Assembly (NCBI GenBank): GCA_903813345.2
Contig: CAIIXF020000008.1
Location: 18,524,822-18,588,821, forward strand
Source of the DNA: Owenia fusiformis
Lineage: Eukaryota > Annelida > Polychaeta > Sabellida > Oweniidae
Reading direction: 5' to 3'
Length of the DNA: 64,000 bases
Shown: positions 39,072 to 52,579 of the stretch, piece by piece
How the letters are laid out: each line of letters opens with the position of its first letter
How positions within the stretch are numbered: the stretch's first letter is position 1
Position numbers and translations under genes: made by a program
The notes under the pieces: generated by a model
Databases searched by the model: none
What the model saw: only the letters and a program-made list of their open reading frames with translations
What the model was told of the DNA's origin: nothing

Positions 39072-40553
39072 TGATGCATGGTTGCATGTCTAAATCTGAT
39101 GCATGACTGCATGTCTTAATCTGATGCATGACTGCATGTCTTAATCTGATGCATGACTGCATGTCTTAATCTGATGCATGACTGCATGTCTTAATCTGAT
39201 GCATGACTGCATGTCTTAATCTGATACATGACTGCATGTCTTAATCTGATGCATGACAGCATGTCTTAATCTGATGCATGACTGCATGTCTTTATCTGAT
39301 GCATGGCTGCATGTCTTAATCTGATGCATGACTGCATGTCTTAATCTGATGCATGACTGCATGTCTTAATCTGATGCATGACTGCATGTCTTAATCTGAT
39401 GCATGACTGCATGTCTTAATCTGATGAAGACTGCATGTCTTAATCTGATACATGACTGCATGTCTTAATCTGATGCATGACTGCATGTCTTAATCTGATG
39501 CATGGCTGCATGTTTTAATCTGGTGCATGACTGCATGTCCTAATCTGATGTATGACTGCATGTCTTAATCTGATACATGACTGCATGTCTTAATCTGATA
39601 CATGACTGCATGTCTTAATTAGAAGCATGACTGCATGTCTTAATCTGATGCATGACTGCATTTCTTAATCTGATGCATGACTGCATGTCTTAATCTGATG
39701 CATGACTGCATGTCTTAATCTGATACATGACTGCATGTCTTAATCTGATGCATGACTGCATGTCTTAATCTGATACATGACTATATGTCTTAATATGATG
39801 CTTGACTGCATGTCTTAATCTGATGCATGACTGCATGTCTTAATCTGATGCATGATTGCATGTCTTAATCTGATTCATGACTGCATGTCTTAATCTGATA
39901 CATGACTGCATGTCTTAATCTGATGCATGACTGCATGTCTTAATCTGATGCATGACTGCATGTCTTAATCTGATACATGACTGCATGTCTTAATTTGATG
40001 CATGACTGCATGTCTTAATCTGATGCATGATTGCATGTCTTAATCTGATGCATGATTGCATGTCTTAATCTGATTCATGACTGCATGTCTTAATCTGATA
40101 CATGACTGCATGTCTTAATCTGATGCATGACTGCATGTCTTAATCTGATGCATGACTGCATGTCTTAATCTGATACATGACTGCATGTCTTAATTAGAAG
40201 CATGACTGCATGTCTTAATCTGATGCATGACTGCATGTCTTAATCTGATACATGACTGCATGTCTTAATCTGATACATGACTGCATGTCTTAATCTGATG
40301 CATGATTGCATGTCTTAATCTGATGCATGACTGCATGTCTTAATCTGATGCATGACTGCATGTCTTAATCTGATGCATGACTGCATGTCTTAATCTGATA
40401 CATGACTGCATGTCTTAATTTGATGCATGACTGCATGTCTTAATCTGATGCATGACTGCATGTCTTAATCTGATGCATGATTGCATGTCTTAATCTGATT
40501 CATGACTGCATGTCTTAATCTGATGCATGACTGCATGTCTAATCTGATGCATG
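39072..40553. repeat. 25-bp satellite, left block
   Basis: Unit TGATGCATGACTGCATGTCT-TAATC repeated about 59 times, with recurrent variants (TACATG, TTGCATG, TTTATC). Interrupted by a transposon at 40554-41653, then continues. Confidence 0.95.
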
Positions 40554-41653
40554 CAGGCCTCGAAATTAGCGTTGCGAAGGTAGCGATTCGCTACCTGTTT
40601 TCCCAGAACACTACTTGTCATTTCCTCCAATTAGCTAACTTCGCTAGTTCAAAACAGCCAGACCCGAAGATTTGGTAAGAAAAAAGATCGAACTTCTGAG
40701 AAATGAAGTGAGCGATAATAGAGTACTCACACTAAAAAGTGATAAAAATGACACATGTTGTAATTCGATGCATCCTCCCGATAAATATGCATCAGTGGGT
40801 CCTTTTAACACAATTCTAAACTAATATTATCTCAAAATAGGCTGAAATGAATGAAAGAAATGTTCAAATTTAGAGTCGTTTCCGCATTTAACCAAGTAGT
40901 CTTTTGCGCAGCTTTTTTGCGCATGTCAACATGACAGTCAAGGTCATGAACTTTAGTTTGACGTTTCCTCTTTCTTTCTAACATTTCTCGTTATTCTTAC
41001 GACTTTTACATGGAAAATGACGATCTATCATTAAACAAATAGCTTTCAGTATAATATCAGATTGATATCGAACGGTCTCTAGCCGAAATAATAAAGATAA
41101 TCGGGGAGAACATATCATTCAATTCGCGGGGCTCCACTAGGGAATTCTGCAATATTTTTTACTGATTTTATTTGTTTATTGATTCTTGGTTCATTTAGCG
41201 ATCTTTACCGTAAACTCTCCAATAACAATCCATTCCATTATTATACTCCGTTCTGATGTTGCAAATTAGTCATTTTTGGCAAGAAAACTTTGCCATACAT
41301 GAAATTCCCGGGGATTTTTTACTTCTTCCATATATCTAATAGAGTGCAGTGTTCTCCCCAGGATTTTATCTCAAGTGGGTGCAAAATTCTTGCCTATTTT
41401 TCACGTTTTTCTCATTTTCAAGTAGGTGCAAATTGATTCTCAGGTTGGTGCATGCCTATTACCAAAATCTCAAGTGGGTGCAGCGCAATTGCTGCTGGGG
41501 AGATCACTACAGTGTAATATCTTATTATTGCGCTAGTAAGTCATAAGAATAAAGATCGAAATCTTCACTATCTGGTTCTCTCAAATAGCTACCTGGAAAA
41601 TTCACTAAGTAGTGAAACAACTACCTGATAAAAAAAGTTAAGCGCGAGGCCTG
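40554..41653. mobile_element. 1.1 kb DNA transposon in the satellite, 5-bp TSD
   Basis: Inverted ends CAGGCCTCG, flanked by GCATG (40549-40553 and 41654-41658); removing the element and one GCATG restores a normal satellite unit. No transposase. A CTCCCCAG-family MITE is nested at 41348-41508. Segment 40690-40790 resembles 56290-56430 (GCGATAATAGAGTACT-ACACTAAAA). Confidence 0.92.
41348..41508. mobile_element. MITE, CTCCCCAG family, copy C, nested
   Basis: Ends AGTGTTCTCCCCAG and CTGGGGAGATCACT, with AAGTGGGTGCA near both ends; lies inside the 1.1 kb transposon. Confidence 0.78.
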
Positions 41654-43250
41654 GCATGACTGCATGTCTTAATCTGATACATGACTGCATGTCTTAATCT
41701 GATACATGACTGCATGTCTTAATCTGATGCATGACTGCATGTCTTAATCTGATGCATGACTGCATGTCTTAATCTGATGCATGACTGCATGTCTTAATCT
41801 GATGCATGACTGCATGTCTTAATCTGATACATGACTGCATGTCTTAATCTGATACATGACTGCATGTCTTAATCTGATGCATGACTGCATGTCTTAATCT
41901 GATGCATGACTGCATGTCTTAATCTGATGCATGACTGCATGTCTTAATCTGATACATGACTGCATGTCTTAATCTGATACATGACTGCATGTCTTAATTT
42001 GATGCATGATTGCATGTCTTAATCTGATGCATGACTGCATGTCTTAATCTGATGCATGACTGCATGTCTTAATCTGATACATGACTGCATGTCTTAATGT
42101 GATACATGACTACATGTCTTAATCTGATGCATGACTGCATGTCTTAATCTGATGCATGACTGCATGTCTTAATCTGATGCATGACTGCATGTCTTAATCT
42201 GATGCATGACTGCATGTCTTAATCTGATACATGACTGCATGTCTTAATCTGATGCATGACTGCATGTCTTAATCTGATGCATGACTGCATGTCTTTATCT
42301 GATGCATGACTGCATGTCTTAATCTGATACATGACTACATGTCTTAATCTGATGCATGACTGCATGTCTTAATCTGATACATGACTACATGTCTTAATCT
42401 GATGCATGACTGCATGTCTTAATCTGATACATGACTGCATGTCTTAATCTGATGCATGACTGCATGTCTTAATCTGATGCATGACTGCATGTCTTAATCT
42501 GATGCATGACTGCATGTCTTTATCTGATGCATGACTGCATGTCTTAATCTGATACATGACTACATGTCTTAATCTGATGCATGACTGCATGTCTTAATCT
42601 GATACATGACTGCATGTCTTAATCTGATGCATGACTGCATGTCTTAATCTGATGCATGACTGCATGTCTTAATCTGATGCATGACTGCATGTCTTAATCT
42701 GATGCATGACTGCATGTCTTAATTTGATGCATGATTGCATGTCTTAATCTGATACATGACTGCATGTCTTAATCTGATGCATGACTGCATGTTTTAATCT
42801 GATGCGTGCCTGTGTGTTTTAATCTGATGTATGACTGCATGTCTTAATCTGATGCATGACAGCATGTCTTAATCTGATGTATGACTGCATGTCTTAATCT
42901 GATGCATGACTGCATGTCTTAATCTGATGCATGACAGCATGTCTTAATCTGATGCATGCCTGTATGTCTTAATCTGATGCATGACTGCATGTCTTAATCT
43001 GATGCATGACAGCATGTCTTAATCTGATGCATGCCTGTATGTCTTAATCTGATGTATGACTGTATGTCTTAATCTAATACATGACTGCATGTCTTAATCT
43101 GATGCATGACTGCATGTCTTAATGGATTGCATGGCTGCATGTCTTGATCTGATGCATGACTGTATGTCTTAATCTGATGCATGCCTGTATGTCTTAATCT
43201 GATGTATGACTGCATGTCTTAATCTGATGTATGACTGCATGTCTTAATCT
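41654..43250. repeat. 25-bp satellite, right block
   Basis: About 64 more units of the same satellite. Variants cluster at the right edge (GCCTGTATG, GACAGCATG), as expected of an array boundary. Confidence 0.95.
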
Positions 43251-43320
43251 ATTCCTCTATTCAATTTCCTAACCGAACATGTTTTCTTAATCTTGTGCCA
43301 GAATCTGGCATGGCATGGCA

Positions 43321-44252
43321 ATGATCTCCCCAACACTGAAGCAAGTGGGTGCCACGCCAACTCATGATTTTGAAAATAGGTTTGCACTTTACCATGTTGT
43401 CATGGTGACATTCTGAACTCCAATGGGGATTACTCTAAGGGATGTGATTTATGATACTGTCTTTTTGATTAATTTCTCTCACAATTCCAATTTGTAATAT
43501 TCTGGTTGCGACTAACAGGCATATACATCAGACTGATTGCTCCCTCACACGCACTGGGAAAATGCCTAATTTGATTGTATGGAGGGTTCTCCTTTGGGAA
43601 ACTATAGATCTCGGGTTGGCGTTTTGAGAGTAAGTGAAAAGTGTTTAGACTAAAAGTAGCAGGATGATAGACCTAGCTAAATACGTTTTTGGTAGAGACT
43701 TTGATACTAGAATGGGGCATTTAGGTGGCCCAACTCCTCAAAAATATATATAGGGTTTATGAGTAGCCGATAGCCCACTGCCCCACAAAGCCCACTTGGG
43801 CTTCATTTTTTAAGTAGCTTTTTGAAGTACAGTAAGTATTAAGTAATGGCTAGGATAAGTTAATTTTCTGTTTCCGATTCCTCCCTGCATCCCCTCTAGA
43901 CCTCCAATTTCACTTTTTCTTAAAGATATATTTTTGATAAACTCAATTACAGGTTGTCAGATAAGTAAAGATTTTATTGAAATTTTCAAAATGGCAAGTA
44001 ATCTCTGAGGTCCAGCACCTCCATGCATTTCATAAAACCAAAATACTCCTCAATTCAATTAGATGCACCTCCTAAATGTTCCAATAAAAAAGAAGGAAAT
44101 TCTAAAATGTTGCACAAAAAATTACAAAATCATAGAATGTTGCACAAAGAATTACAAAATCTTAAAATGATGCACAAAAAGTTACAAAATACTAAAATGT
44201 TGTACTAAAAAATAACAAAATCCTCCACACAAAAAATCCTGGGGAGAGCACT
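43321..44252. mobile_element. MITE, CTCCCCAG family, copy D (enlarged)
   Basis: Ends ATGATCTCCCCAACACTGAA and CTGGGGAGAGCACT. About 930 bp, so probably carrying an inserted segment; it includes a short degenerate repeat around GTTGCACAAAAAATTACAAA (44100-44210). Confidence 0.5.
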
Positions 44253-44572
44253 GAAATATGTTTTGTTTGTTGGGATTTGCTTCTGCTGGAGTTGCTGTTT
44301 TTCTAGTTCAAGAATTTTCTATTTAGAATGATAAATGTGACATTTCACTCCAGTATAGCAATACACTAATGGACATACTCCATTCTATCTGACTGACAAG
44401 AGCTATGGGGCCAATTTCCAGTTACATTGATATTACCAGTGGTGGTTGAATGGGAATTGTAAGTTTTCTCTCAAAATAAGTGCATTCTTCAATAAGGAAT
44501 TGTTTATAAAAATCTTGTTTGTGTATGCATCACATCTCAGGCACAATGTTCACCCCCTGAGAAATAAAAAGA

Positions 44573-44690
44573 GGTGACAAGAGAGTTGATGTCATGCCAT
44601 TCTGGTATGCCAGAGCCCCTCTTATCTGCCGTTTGCGAGAGACTTTGGAAGGATAAAGACAAAGGGGGCGCAGCTATCACATTGATGTCA
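44573..44690. repeat. Dispersed repeat (CATTCTGGTATGCCAGAGCC)
   Basis: Shares about 75 bp with 57705-57780 (TGCCAGAGCCCCTCTTATCT, AAAGACAAAGGGGGCG). Origin unknown. Confidence 0.65.
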
Positions 44691-45424
44691 TGCTTATGTT
44701 AGACAATGTACAGTTCTTGAATAAGACTAATGCTAATTTGGCAGCTGCTCCTCTGTAGTCCCGTTGGAGACATCATTTAGTTTACATAAATCTAATGTGA
44801 GATAGTTGCATTTACTCATTATGATTTACATAAAGTCAACCTCTATTATATTCTTAGATAAGCATATTCTTATGTCAAGTCTCCGGCCCCCTTCCCCCTC
44901 CAATATACATCACCTCCCCCCCACTCCAATATACATCACTTACAAAGGTGAACATGAGAAGCATATGGGGTTACATGGGCTTGAGGTAAGATTATGAATT
45001 GTTTATTTGGAATTTCAAGGTATATTGTGCTATTTATCTCCTATTGGTTTCAAGCCCTTGTTGTAATCCTGTGACTATGAATGACCTTCTAGACACCTTA
45101 CTAGCAGGTGTTGAGGAGACCATATACATGATTATAATGTGGCAGATATATTAAATACCTAATATGACAGACTCTCTTATTGATTACTTTTATTATATGA
45201 TTGTTTTCGAATGTTTCCCCTTGTGTTTTCTGATTATTCTATTCGATTTGTCTGGAGCTTTATATTTTGGACTTGACCTTCAGTCTGGCTATCTTAGATA
45301 TCTAATGGTTTAATTCGATAAACCTACTGGGAATCAATGGCAAAGTTATTAGATTAAGATCCTTGTTTCATCAATGTATCTGATGTGAAGGAAAGTAGAT
45401 GCTTCAGTTTGGAACTGGTACTTA

Positions 45425-45570
45425 CTGAATTAGTCTGTTAACAACTGACTTGTTAACAACTGACTTATAAACAACTGGTCAACAAGCAATTTGCTTGTAA
45501 ACAACTGGTCAACAGACAATTGGCTTATAAACAACTGACTTATAAACCATTAGCTTAGAACAACTGGCTT
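45425..45570. repeat. Degenerate tandem repeat (AACAACTG)
   Basis: About nine loose units of 15-20 bp such as TAAACAACTGGTCAACA and TTATAAACAACTGACT. Confidence 0.65.
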
Positions 45571-46443
45571 GTTACAATGTTGACTTCACTGGTACGTCTG
45601 ACCCCTTACCATATCTTCGCCACCACTTTCTTGGACTTGGCACCAGCTTAGAGGTAAAGAGTAAGCCAAGATAGGGGGCACTTTGTCTCGATGCAAGACT
45701 ATTATTAAACACTTAAGTTTAGTTCAGTGGGTAACATTGATTTGCTGATTTCTAATCAAGCTTAGTATGTGGTAAAAAGAAATCATTAAGTTTTATTTTA
45801 GTGAGAAAACATTCTGAACAATCTGATTCTGTATCAAATCAATCATTAATAGCTTTTGCAGTAGTGTTAACTTTATCTAGAGGGATTCGGTCAGCTGTCT
45901 CCTTATTTATATCCTAAGAGAGGATTCAAAATATATGATACGCCCCTATAAATAGACTGTTTTGTCTGGCCCAAGATAGACTGAGATTCTTTGCAATTTC
46001 AGTTAATATTTTCCCTTTGATATATAGGGAAAGGGAATAGGATGGTGTATTTGATATAGGGAGATATAACAAGATTATCCTTTATGAGGGTCAGGATATT
46101 GAGATTATCCCATGGCCAATAAAATATATCTGCTTGTCAATGATCTAGTCTCAAAACATCAATGTATCCATGATACATGCTTTCAAACATGTGTACATAA
46201 TTTTAGAAAATACTGATCATCCTAAAAAATTTGAAGGAGTGATATATGATCATTAATCGGTAATGGTAGGAGATAAAATATAATATCAAACACCTGTATT
46301 ATGGCCTTTCGCTGTTATATGACGTAAATGGTATTAAAATGGTTTATTTGAACAACTCTTGTATAATTGCTATATGCCCTTGTTTCCCTTGTCTAACAAC
46401 CTCAGGTATATATGATAACCTTCTAAGGCATATTAGTAGCAAG

Positions 46444-46487
46444 CAACAGGCGATTTTCACCAGTTGTTTTCACAAAATCGCCTGTTG
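46444..46487. repeat. Perfect 14-bp inverted repeat
   Basis: CAACAGGCGATTTT (46444-46457) pairs with AAAATCGCCTGTTG (46474-46487) across a 16-nt loop. Similar words near 38648-38790 (CAACAGGCAAAATT, GAAACCCCTGTAAT) suggest a dispersed family. Confidence 0.6.
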
Positions 46488-49400
46488 TTTCTAGGGACTC
46501 GTCAACATTCCAATTTTATATTCATGATTTCCATTAATTTTGCATGTTGTTTTCATTTATTTAGCCTGTTGTGAGAAATTCTAGTGAAACCCCTGTAATC
46601 AGTGAAAGTGATAAAACTGCCAAAATAATTAATCATCCCTAAATTGTAGTACGTTGGGTAAAACATGTTTCACTAACAGAAACAAGTCAAATTCTTTACT
46701 TCAGAGAATATTTTTAATTTACTAAGCCTACCATTTGAAGACTTTACAACATCATGACGTTTGTAATAGGTTACTAACGTATGTAATAACGCAAGTAGAG
46801 GTACTTGAACCTTGTGTCGAGGGAGGTCTTTTATATGAGATTTATCCAATGTTTGTGTTTTTGACAAACTGACAGCCAAGCCCCTTGATAGGTTAAAGAT
46901 GCAGAATGGCACTTGTGTTTTTAAATGATTAACCAGTTTATTAGAGCTATGAGGGCGGGGGCGTAAGATAAGTATACAATTGACGGTTACAGCGAACTTA
47001 TGTATCGTGAGCATGTTAAGTTACGATAATAATGTTCACAAGTACCTTTATTAACTTAAAGTTAAATGTACATATTGATAAGATTTTGAACATGACTTCC
47101 AAAGAGGAACTTGCTTTTCTTGGAGATATATTCATATATTAAGTTCAAGGTCAAGGTTACAACTGTGAAAAAGTCTACTTTCTGGTTTGAAAATAAAGTA
47201 TGTATACATGGATCTATTTCCTTACTTTTTCCGAAAAGTGTCCTTGTATTATTTACTTTTATTTAATCTTGTAAAATGTTAATGTCAATTCCAGAAAATA
47301 TTGAAGTTTAAGCCAACTCCATTTTTCATTTTTCAAAAATAACATACCATGGTTGATTTTTCTTGAGAATGATGACCTCAAACTTGTAACTTCAAAATTT
47401 AAGAAATCTGGAAGATAAGTGTTTATGTGGGTGTCAAATGTCAGTAGACCCAATAGAATTGTGCTGAAATATTCGCTGAAACAGGTTTTGGTGTAAATAG
47501 AACTCTAATCCAATTGAGCTTGAGATAAGCAAATGTAAATAGATAAGTGTTGACCCTTCTTATAAATGATACTAAGTAATAGTCAATAGAAAATCTTTAC
47601 TCAATGATTGCAAACCAAATGTTCTTCATAATTCTTCATTTCAAATCATATATCCGTTTTAAGGAAAGGGGTGCAATGAGTACTAGGATAGATACTATAG
47701 GTGTCACTAGAGGTGTTCTGACATGAAAAAAAATTCAACATTTCGATTTGGTTCTGGGACAAGAAAACCTTTTACCTTTTCACAGCTTTTGGCCCTCAAA
47801 TCACCACAAAACAGTATTTTTCTTTCAATTTTTTGCATCGAAAGAAGTTCAATTTTTGACTCTGTCTCATTGAAGAGTTTTGAAGAGCTTTTTGCTACCA
47901 CATAAACCTAGTTAACTAACTTATTTTATACATGCATTGAAGGATTCGCACTGTTCCCAAATTGTTCAGTTCCAAAGCCTGATGTTCTGAACCGAACCAT
48001 TCCAACTTTTTTTGTTCCGTGATACTTCTAATAGATCCGCGTTTATTGTGACATTGACAGATTATGACAAGCATTGACAAATGATAGTTCATTCACTATA
48101 AGATGTTCAGGATATCTACAGGTTAATGTCTTTACATTCTGCAAAGTTGCTTTACTTCTTATTTTCTTTTCTGATTAGTATTTTACAATATCACCCCTGG
48201 TATTTTATCAAGAGATGCACACTGTTTGATGAATGTAAACCCAGCCACTGCGCTGAGCTCTAGACTGTTAAGTCGGCAAAGCAAAGTCGAGTTGATCATT
48301 TGTACAAACAGATGTAATTCGTTAGATGAAATGAATTGGATTGATGTAAATTACATCGCAATATTCGTTGATTGATAAGGACCCCATCGTGGGTTCAGTT
48401 TAATATTCCTTTTGCATGTAAAGTATAGTAAAAACAGCTAAATTAGCTTGTCTATAGGACCTAACTAAAGTATCCTGATTAACAGTACTTTCACATTAAA
48501 AGGTTTTTAACATGGGAGCCAATGGGAGAATGAAAAATTGGGCAGAACATGTGTTCACATTAAGTGTTGGATATAGATTTAATTTTAAACTGTATATCAA
48601 GGCAGTAAACTCTATTAGAAACAGTTCATTGCCAGTCATATAATCTGAAAATAAAACCTGATATCACAATCATGTTTTAAATTAGTAAAATTATAAATCT
48701 TGAGATCAAAACGAAAATGCCAGAAAATTGTTATCTCAATATCACTGTGGAGATAAATTGCTGAACGTATAAATAACTTAACACAATGCTAACATCATTC
48801 TTTAAAAAACATGTAAGAAAACCTGAAATGACCTTTTCATCGTGCTTTTATCCAAAATGTTCAAGAAAAACATACAGACATCAATTTCTGAATCAGTAGT
48901 GAAATATAATAAATTCACTGAATTAAGTGCAGTTTTCTCCGTACAAAAACAATTACATATAACAAGACTGTCAAGTATTGTTCAAAATGTTGATAGGTTA
49001 TCATGGTAGGTATGTGAACCTATTGACATTCCATCCTCCAGATCCCTTCATGTTCACCTGTATCTAACTTGTCAGGTAGAATTGATTACATGTACCTGGT
49101 TTACCTGTGTATATAGTGGGACTTATTGCATAGTTGAGATACTTGAATACAGTGAAACTGTTTATTGTAATCACCTTTAAGTTGAAATTTTTAGACCAAA
49201 TTTAGTTTGAGGTAAACACCTTTTTTTTGGGGGGGGTTTATAAAGACCTTTAGTTAAAGATAAACACTTTTATTTTGAACTAACATATTTACGTATAGTT
49301 TTGAATAAACACCTTTCATTTATCATGAACACATTTTGTTCAAGATGAATGCCTTCAGATTAGGGTGAACACCTTTAGACAAGCATACATCATCAAAGAT

Positions 49401-50511
49401 AGGTAAACACCTCATCACCACCCAACTCTTGGAGACGGCTGATAGTGTTCAGCATCTCTGGTAACAATGGCAGTAGGTGAAAATTTGCATGTTAATGCCT
49501 TCTATAAACTTGGTTTGTTTGAGATGAACATCTAGATTAATTTCATTTAAAGCTTAAGAGGTGTTCATGAAGACAAGTTATAATGTACTTGCTTCTCACC
49601 AGTAACTGACAGTAAGTGATTGCATTATACAACTAAATGTCTATTTCATCTTTTTATTAGCTGATATATCCTGAAACCTGACATTCATATACATACCATG
49701 TGCTTTATCACTTTATTGTAGTGCTTGAAGATCTATTAATGTTGTACTAAGTACAATGATGTTAATGATTGTATTTATGTCACCTTAACTTGTTAGCTTC
49801 AATGAACCAATCATAGTAAATATTCTTACTGAAATGATTTTCCATACAGTTTTAGAAAGGAGGGATGATTTACCAGCGTGAGAAATATTTTTCAAGGTGT
49901 AACATAAGATTTGATTCTATTTCTCGAAAATGAAAATGTCTTGAATTAGGATTCTTGAAATTCAATTACCATGGTTACACGACATGAATTACAATTGAAT
50001 CAGGATCTTCAATAATTTTGAAAAAAATTCTCCAGGATTAAGCAGATATTGCCATTCTTGTATCTTGGCCTAATATTTCATTGCCAGTCTATGATTGCTT
50101 AAGATTTTATCTCATTTTATTGAATAGTCCTCATTTCCCCAATTTAGACAAAACCACATTTTTATCATATGGCATTTATAGATTGATTTGTAGGATAGCC
50201 CTTAGGTGAGATGCTACACTTAAAATATACTTAGTGTTATAAAGTAAGCTTAAAGGATTACCATTTGCATTCGTTCGACTTCACTTCTTAAAAGAGAGCT
50301 TCGTCTTCACTCTTTCAGTTTATAATAAATATCTGAACTTCGTTACCAAGCTAATCTGAGTTTGCGTCTATATACGGATGGCTTTCTAATATATGTTCAT
50401 TTTCTCTTACATCATCACAATATACCGAAATGAGTCTCCATACAGTTTTAGAAAGGGGTTACTAATTATAAGGACACATTTACCATATGTTCCTTTTAGC
50501 TTGCTGATTAT

Positions 50512-51446
50512 TTGGGTTTCATCTTAGATGAGAATTTGACTTTTAATGACCATATAAACTATCTGTCTAATAAAGTTCAAAAACTGTTAAATCCTTTGAA
50601 GCTCATATCAAACAAAATACAATCGCACCATCTTGAAATAATGTATAATTCATATTTGGCGTCTCATTTTGACTATTGTAGCTCCATTTACGGATCGTCA
50701 TCCTTGGCGGCCTTGTCAAAGCTTGATAAAATCCACTACCAAGCTGCTGTTATATGTGCTGGGGTTCTGCATGGCTCAAACACCTCAAAAACTTTAAAAT
50801 GTTTACAGTGGAAATCGCTTACTGACAAAAGACACGAAAAAAATCTAAGACTGATGTTCAAAATTGTAAGAAAGGAAGTGCCTTATTATGTCCATAGTCT
50901 TTTTGACCAACATCGCAACCAAGCAACTAGAATTTTAAGACACTCTTTACCCTTTTCCTGCCCAAGAAATATTTCAATGAGACTCTCCAAAGCACCAGTT
51001 TTAAAACTAATAAATGATTGGAACCAACTAAGCCAGACTTTTCGTGAAATTCAAACCATATTTCAAACTTCATACCAACTACAAAACTAAATTTAAGTAG
51101 AACCAACGAAAAACTGCTAAATAGGCTTCGAGTTGATTTTGCCCTTAAAGACCATTTCTTTACTCATAATTTTACTGGAATAATTGACAACAAATGCCTC
51201 TGTGGCTCTACTGAAGACACAAAGCATTTCATTCTAACCTGCCCTCGCCATACCCATGAACGTAATAAAATGATGACTGCACTTCGTGAACAAAATTTAT
51301 TGTTTGATACTCAACTTATTTCTAGTAAGACAGAACAGGTCAAATACTTAATTTATGAAAATGAACTCACTATTGATTCTCAGAAAATCCTGATAGATAT
51401 AGTGATGCAATTTGTACAGGCCTGTTATAAGTTTCCATCAAATTAA
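50512..51446 (+). pseudogene. LINE (non-LTR retrotransposon) 3' end of ORF2, frameshifted
   Basis: The first frame (to 51090) encodes the region after the reverse transcriptase: GFILDENLTFNDHINYLSNK, then YNSYLASHFDYCSSIYGSS, typical of Jockey/CR1-like ORF2 C termini. A shift near 51070-51090 moves to a second frame with CLCGSTEDTKHFILTCPRHT (C-x-C...H...C zinc-knuckle-like), ending at TAA 51444-51446. Truncated at the 5' side; no RT catalytic motif present. Confidence 0.85.
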
Positions 51447-51651
51447 TGTTTTTCTCATTTGTATCTTGTGACAACCCCCACCCCCCACCCTCCCAACCTC
51501 TCACATTACCAATAAACCATCTATGATTACTGTAATTAATCCTCTATTGTAATTTAAACTACCTAGAATGCCTATGGCGAATGGTAGTAGATACTTTGTG
51601 TATTTTTTGATTATGAAGGAAATAAATAATATGTTAAAAAAAAAAAAAAAA
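51447..51651 (+). mobile_element. 3' UTR and poly(A) of the LINE
   Basis: About 190 nt after the stop, ending in a run of A at about 51635-51651, as expected for a retrotransposed 3' end. Confidence 0.75.
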
Positions 51652-51999
51652 ATTATTTGAGAAAAATAATTAGACTGCAAGGTAGCTTAGGATATGATAG
51701 ATATAGTAATGATATAATAACCAAGAGGCCACTATACTTTAAATAAAATTTTCCAAGCCAATGTTCAACTTGTTTGAGTATATAACATGTCATTTAAAGT
51801 GATTTGACCTTATATTAAACAAAATCTTTTTTTGAAGATATCGAATTTTTAAAGATTTCTGAGAAATTTAAGTCTTGCCTCTAGACCTCAATATACATTA
51901 TTTCTCCACATTTTTGTTTTCAGTCAGGGAGGGTGCGATTGTGGCATAAACAAGCCAAAAAATTAAGATTTATCTTGAATTTTATCAAAAATTGATGCA

Positions 52000-52090
52000 A
52001 CTTCCTTTCTTCTATCTCATGGTTATATGTTAATTGGTTATAGGCAGTGGTGCACCCCCCCCCCCCTTCCCCCCTGGCTACGCCTATGAG
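52000..52090. repeat. Fragment with CCCCCTGGCTACGCCTATGA end
   Basis: C-run followed by CCTGGCTACGCC, resembling one end of the CAGGCCCGTAGCCAGG MITE family but not matched on the other side. Confidence 0.4.
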
Positions 52091-52579
52091 AGATGTTAAT
52101 GATTTTGATTGAGAAAAATAGATTTCAAGCTCATTTGCTATTGGGGTTAATGGGTGCATTACTTGATTAGAAATTGAAATTTCACGAATCAACTTATTTT
52201 TCCTTTTGAGACTCATTGTTGTTTTTATAAAAGAAATCTAAAATATTTTAATTACATATTCAAGCCTTTTTATATTGACTTGAATATGGCTTGTTATTAT
52301 TAAACATCGGTAAAAACAACCAACTTTTTGATCTGTTGTCACGCATGTTCAATTGAAAATAGCAAACTAATGTTTTTCAGACTAATTATTGGATACCACG
52401 AAACAATATCATGTGGGTTATGTTGTACCATAGACATGCAAGAAATGCTTAATTAGATTTTCTTTGATTCTTGTGAATAGGTAAAAAATGGTTTGAGGCA
52501 TTTTACCAAATATGGCTAACATGTGTATTGATTGGGACCTTATTTGATCTGTTTGGTATCTGTGATATCTGATGTGTAT

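Noticed and set aside
39072-43250. CRISPR-like or centromeric array
   Set aside because: 25-bp units run head to tail without spacers; size and place suggest a local satellite, and no centromere evidence can be read here.
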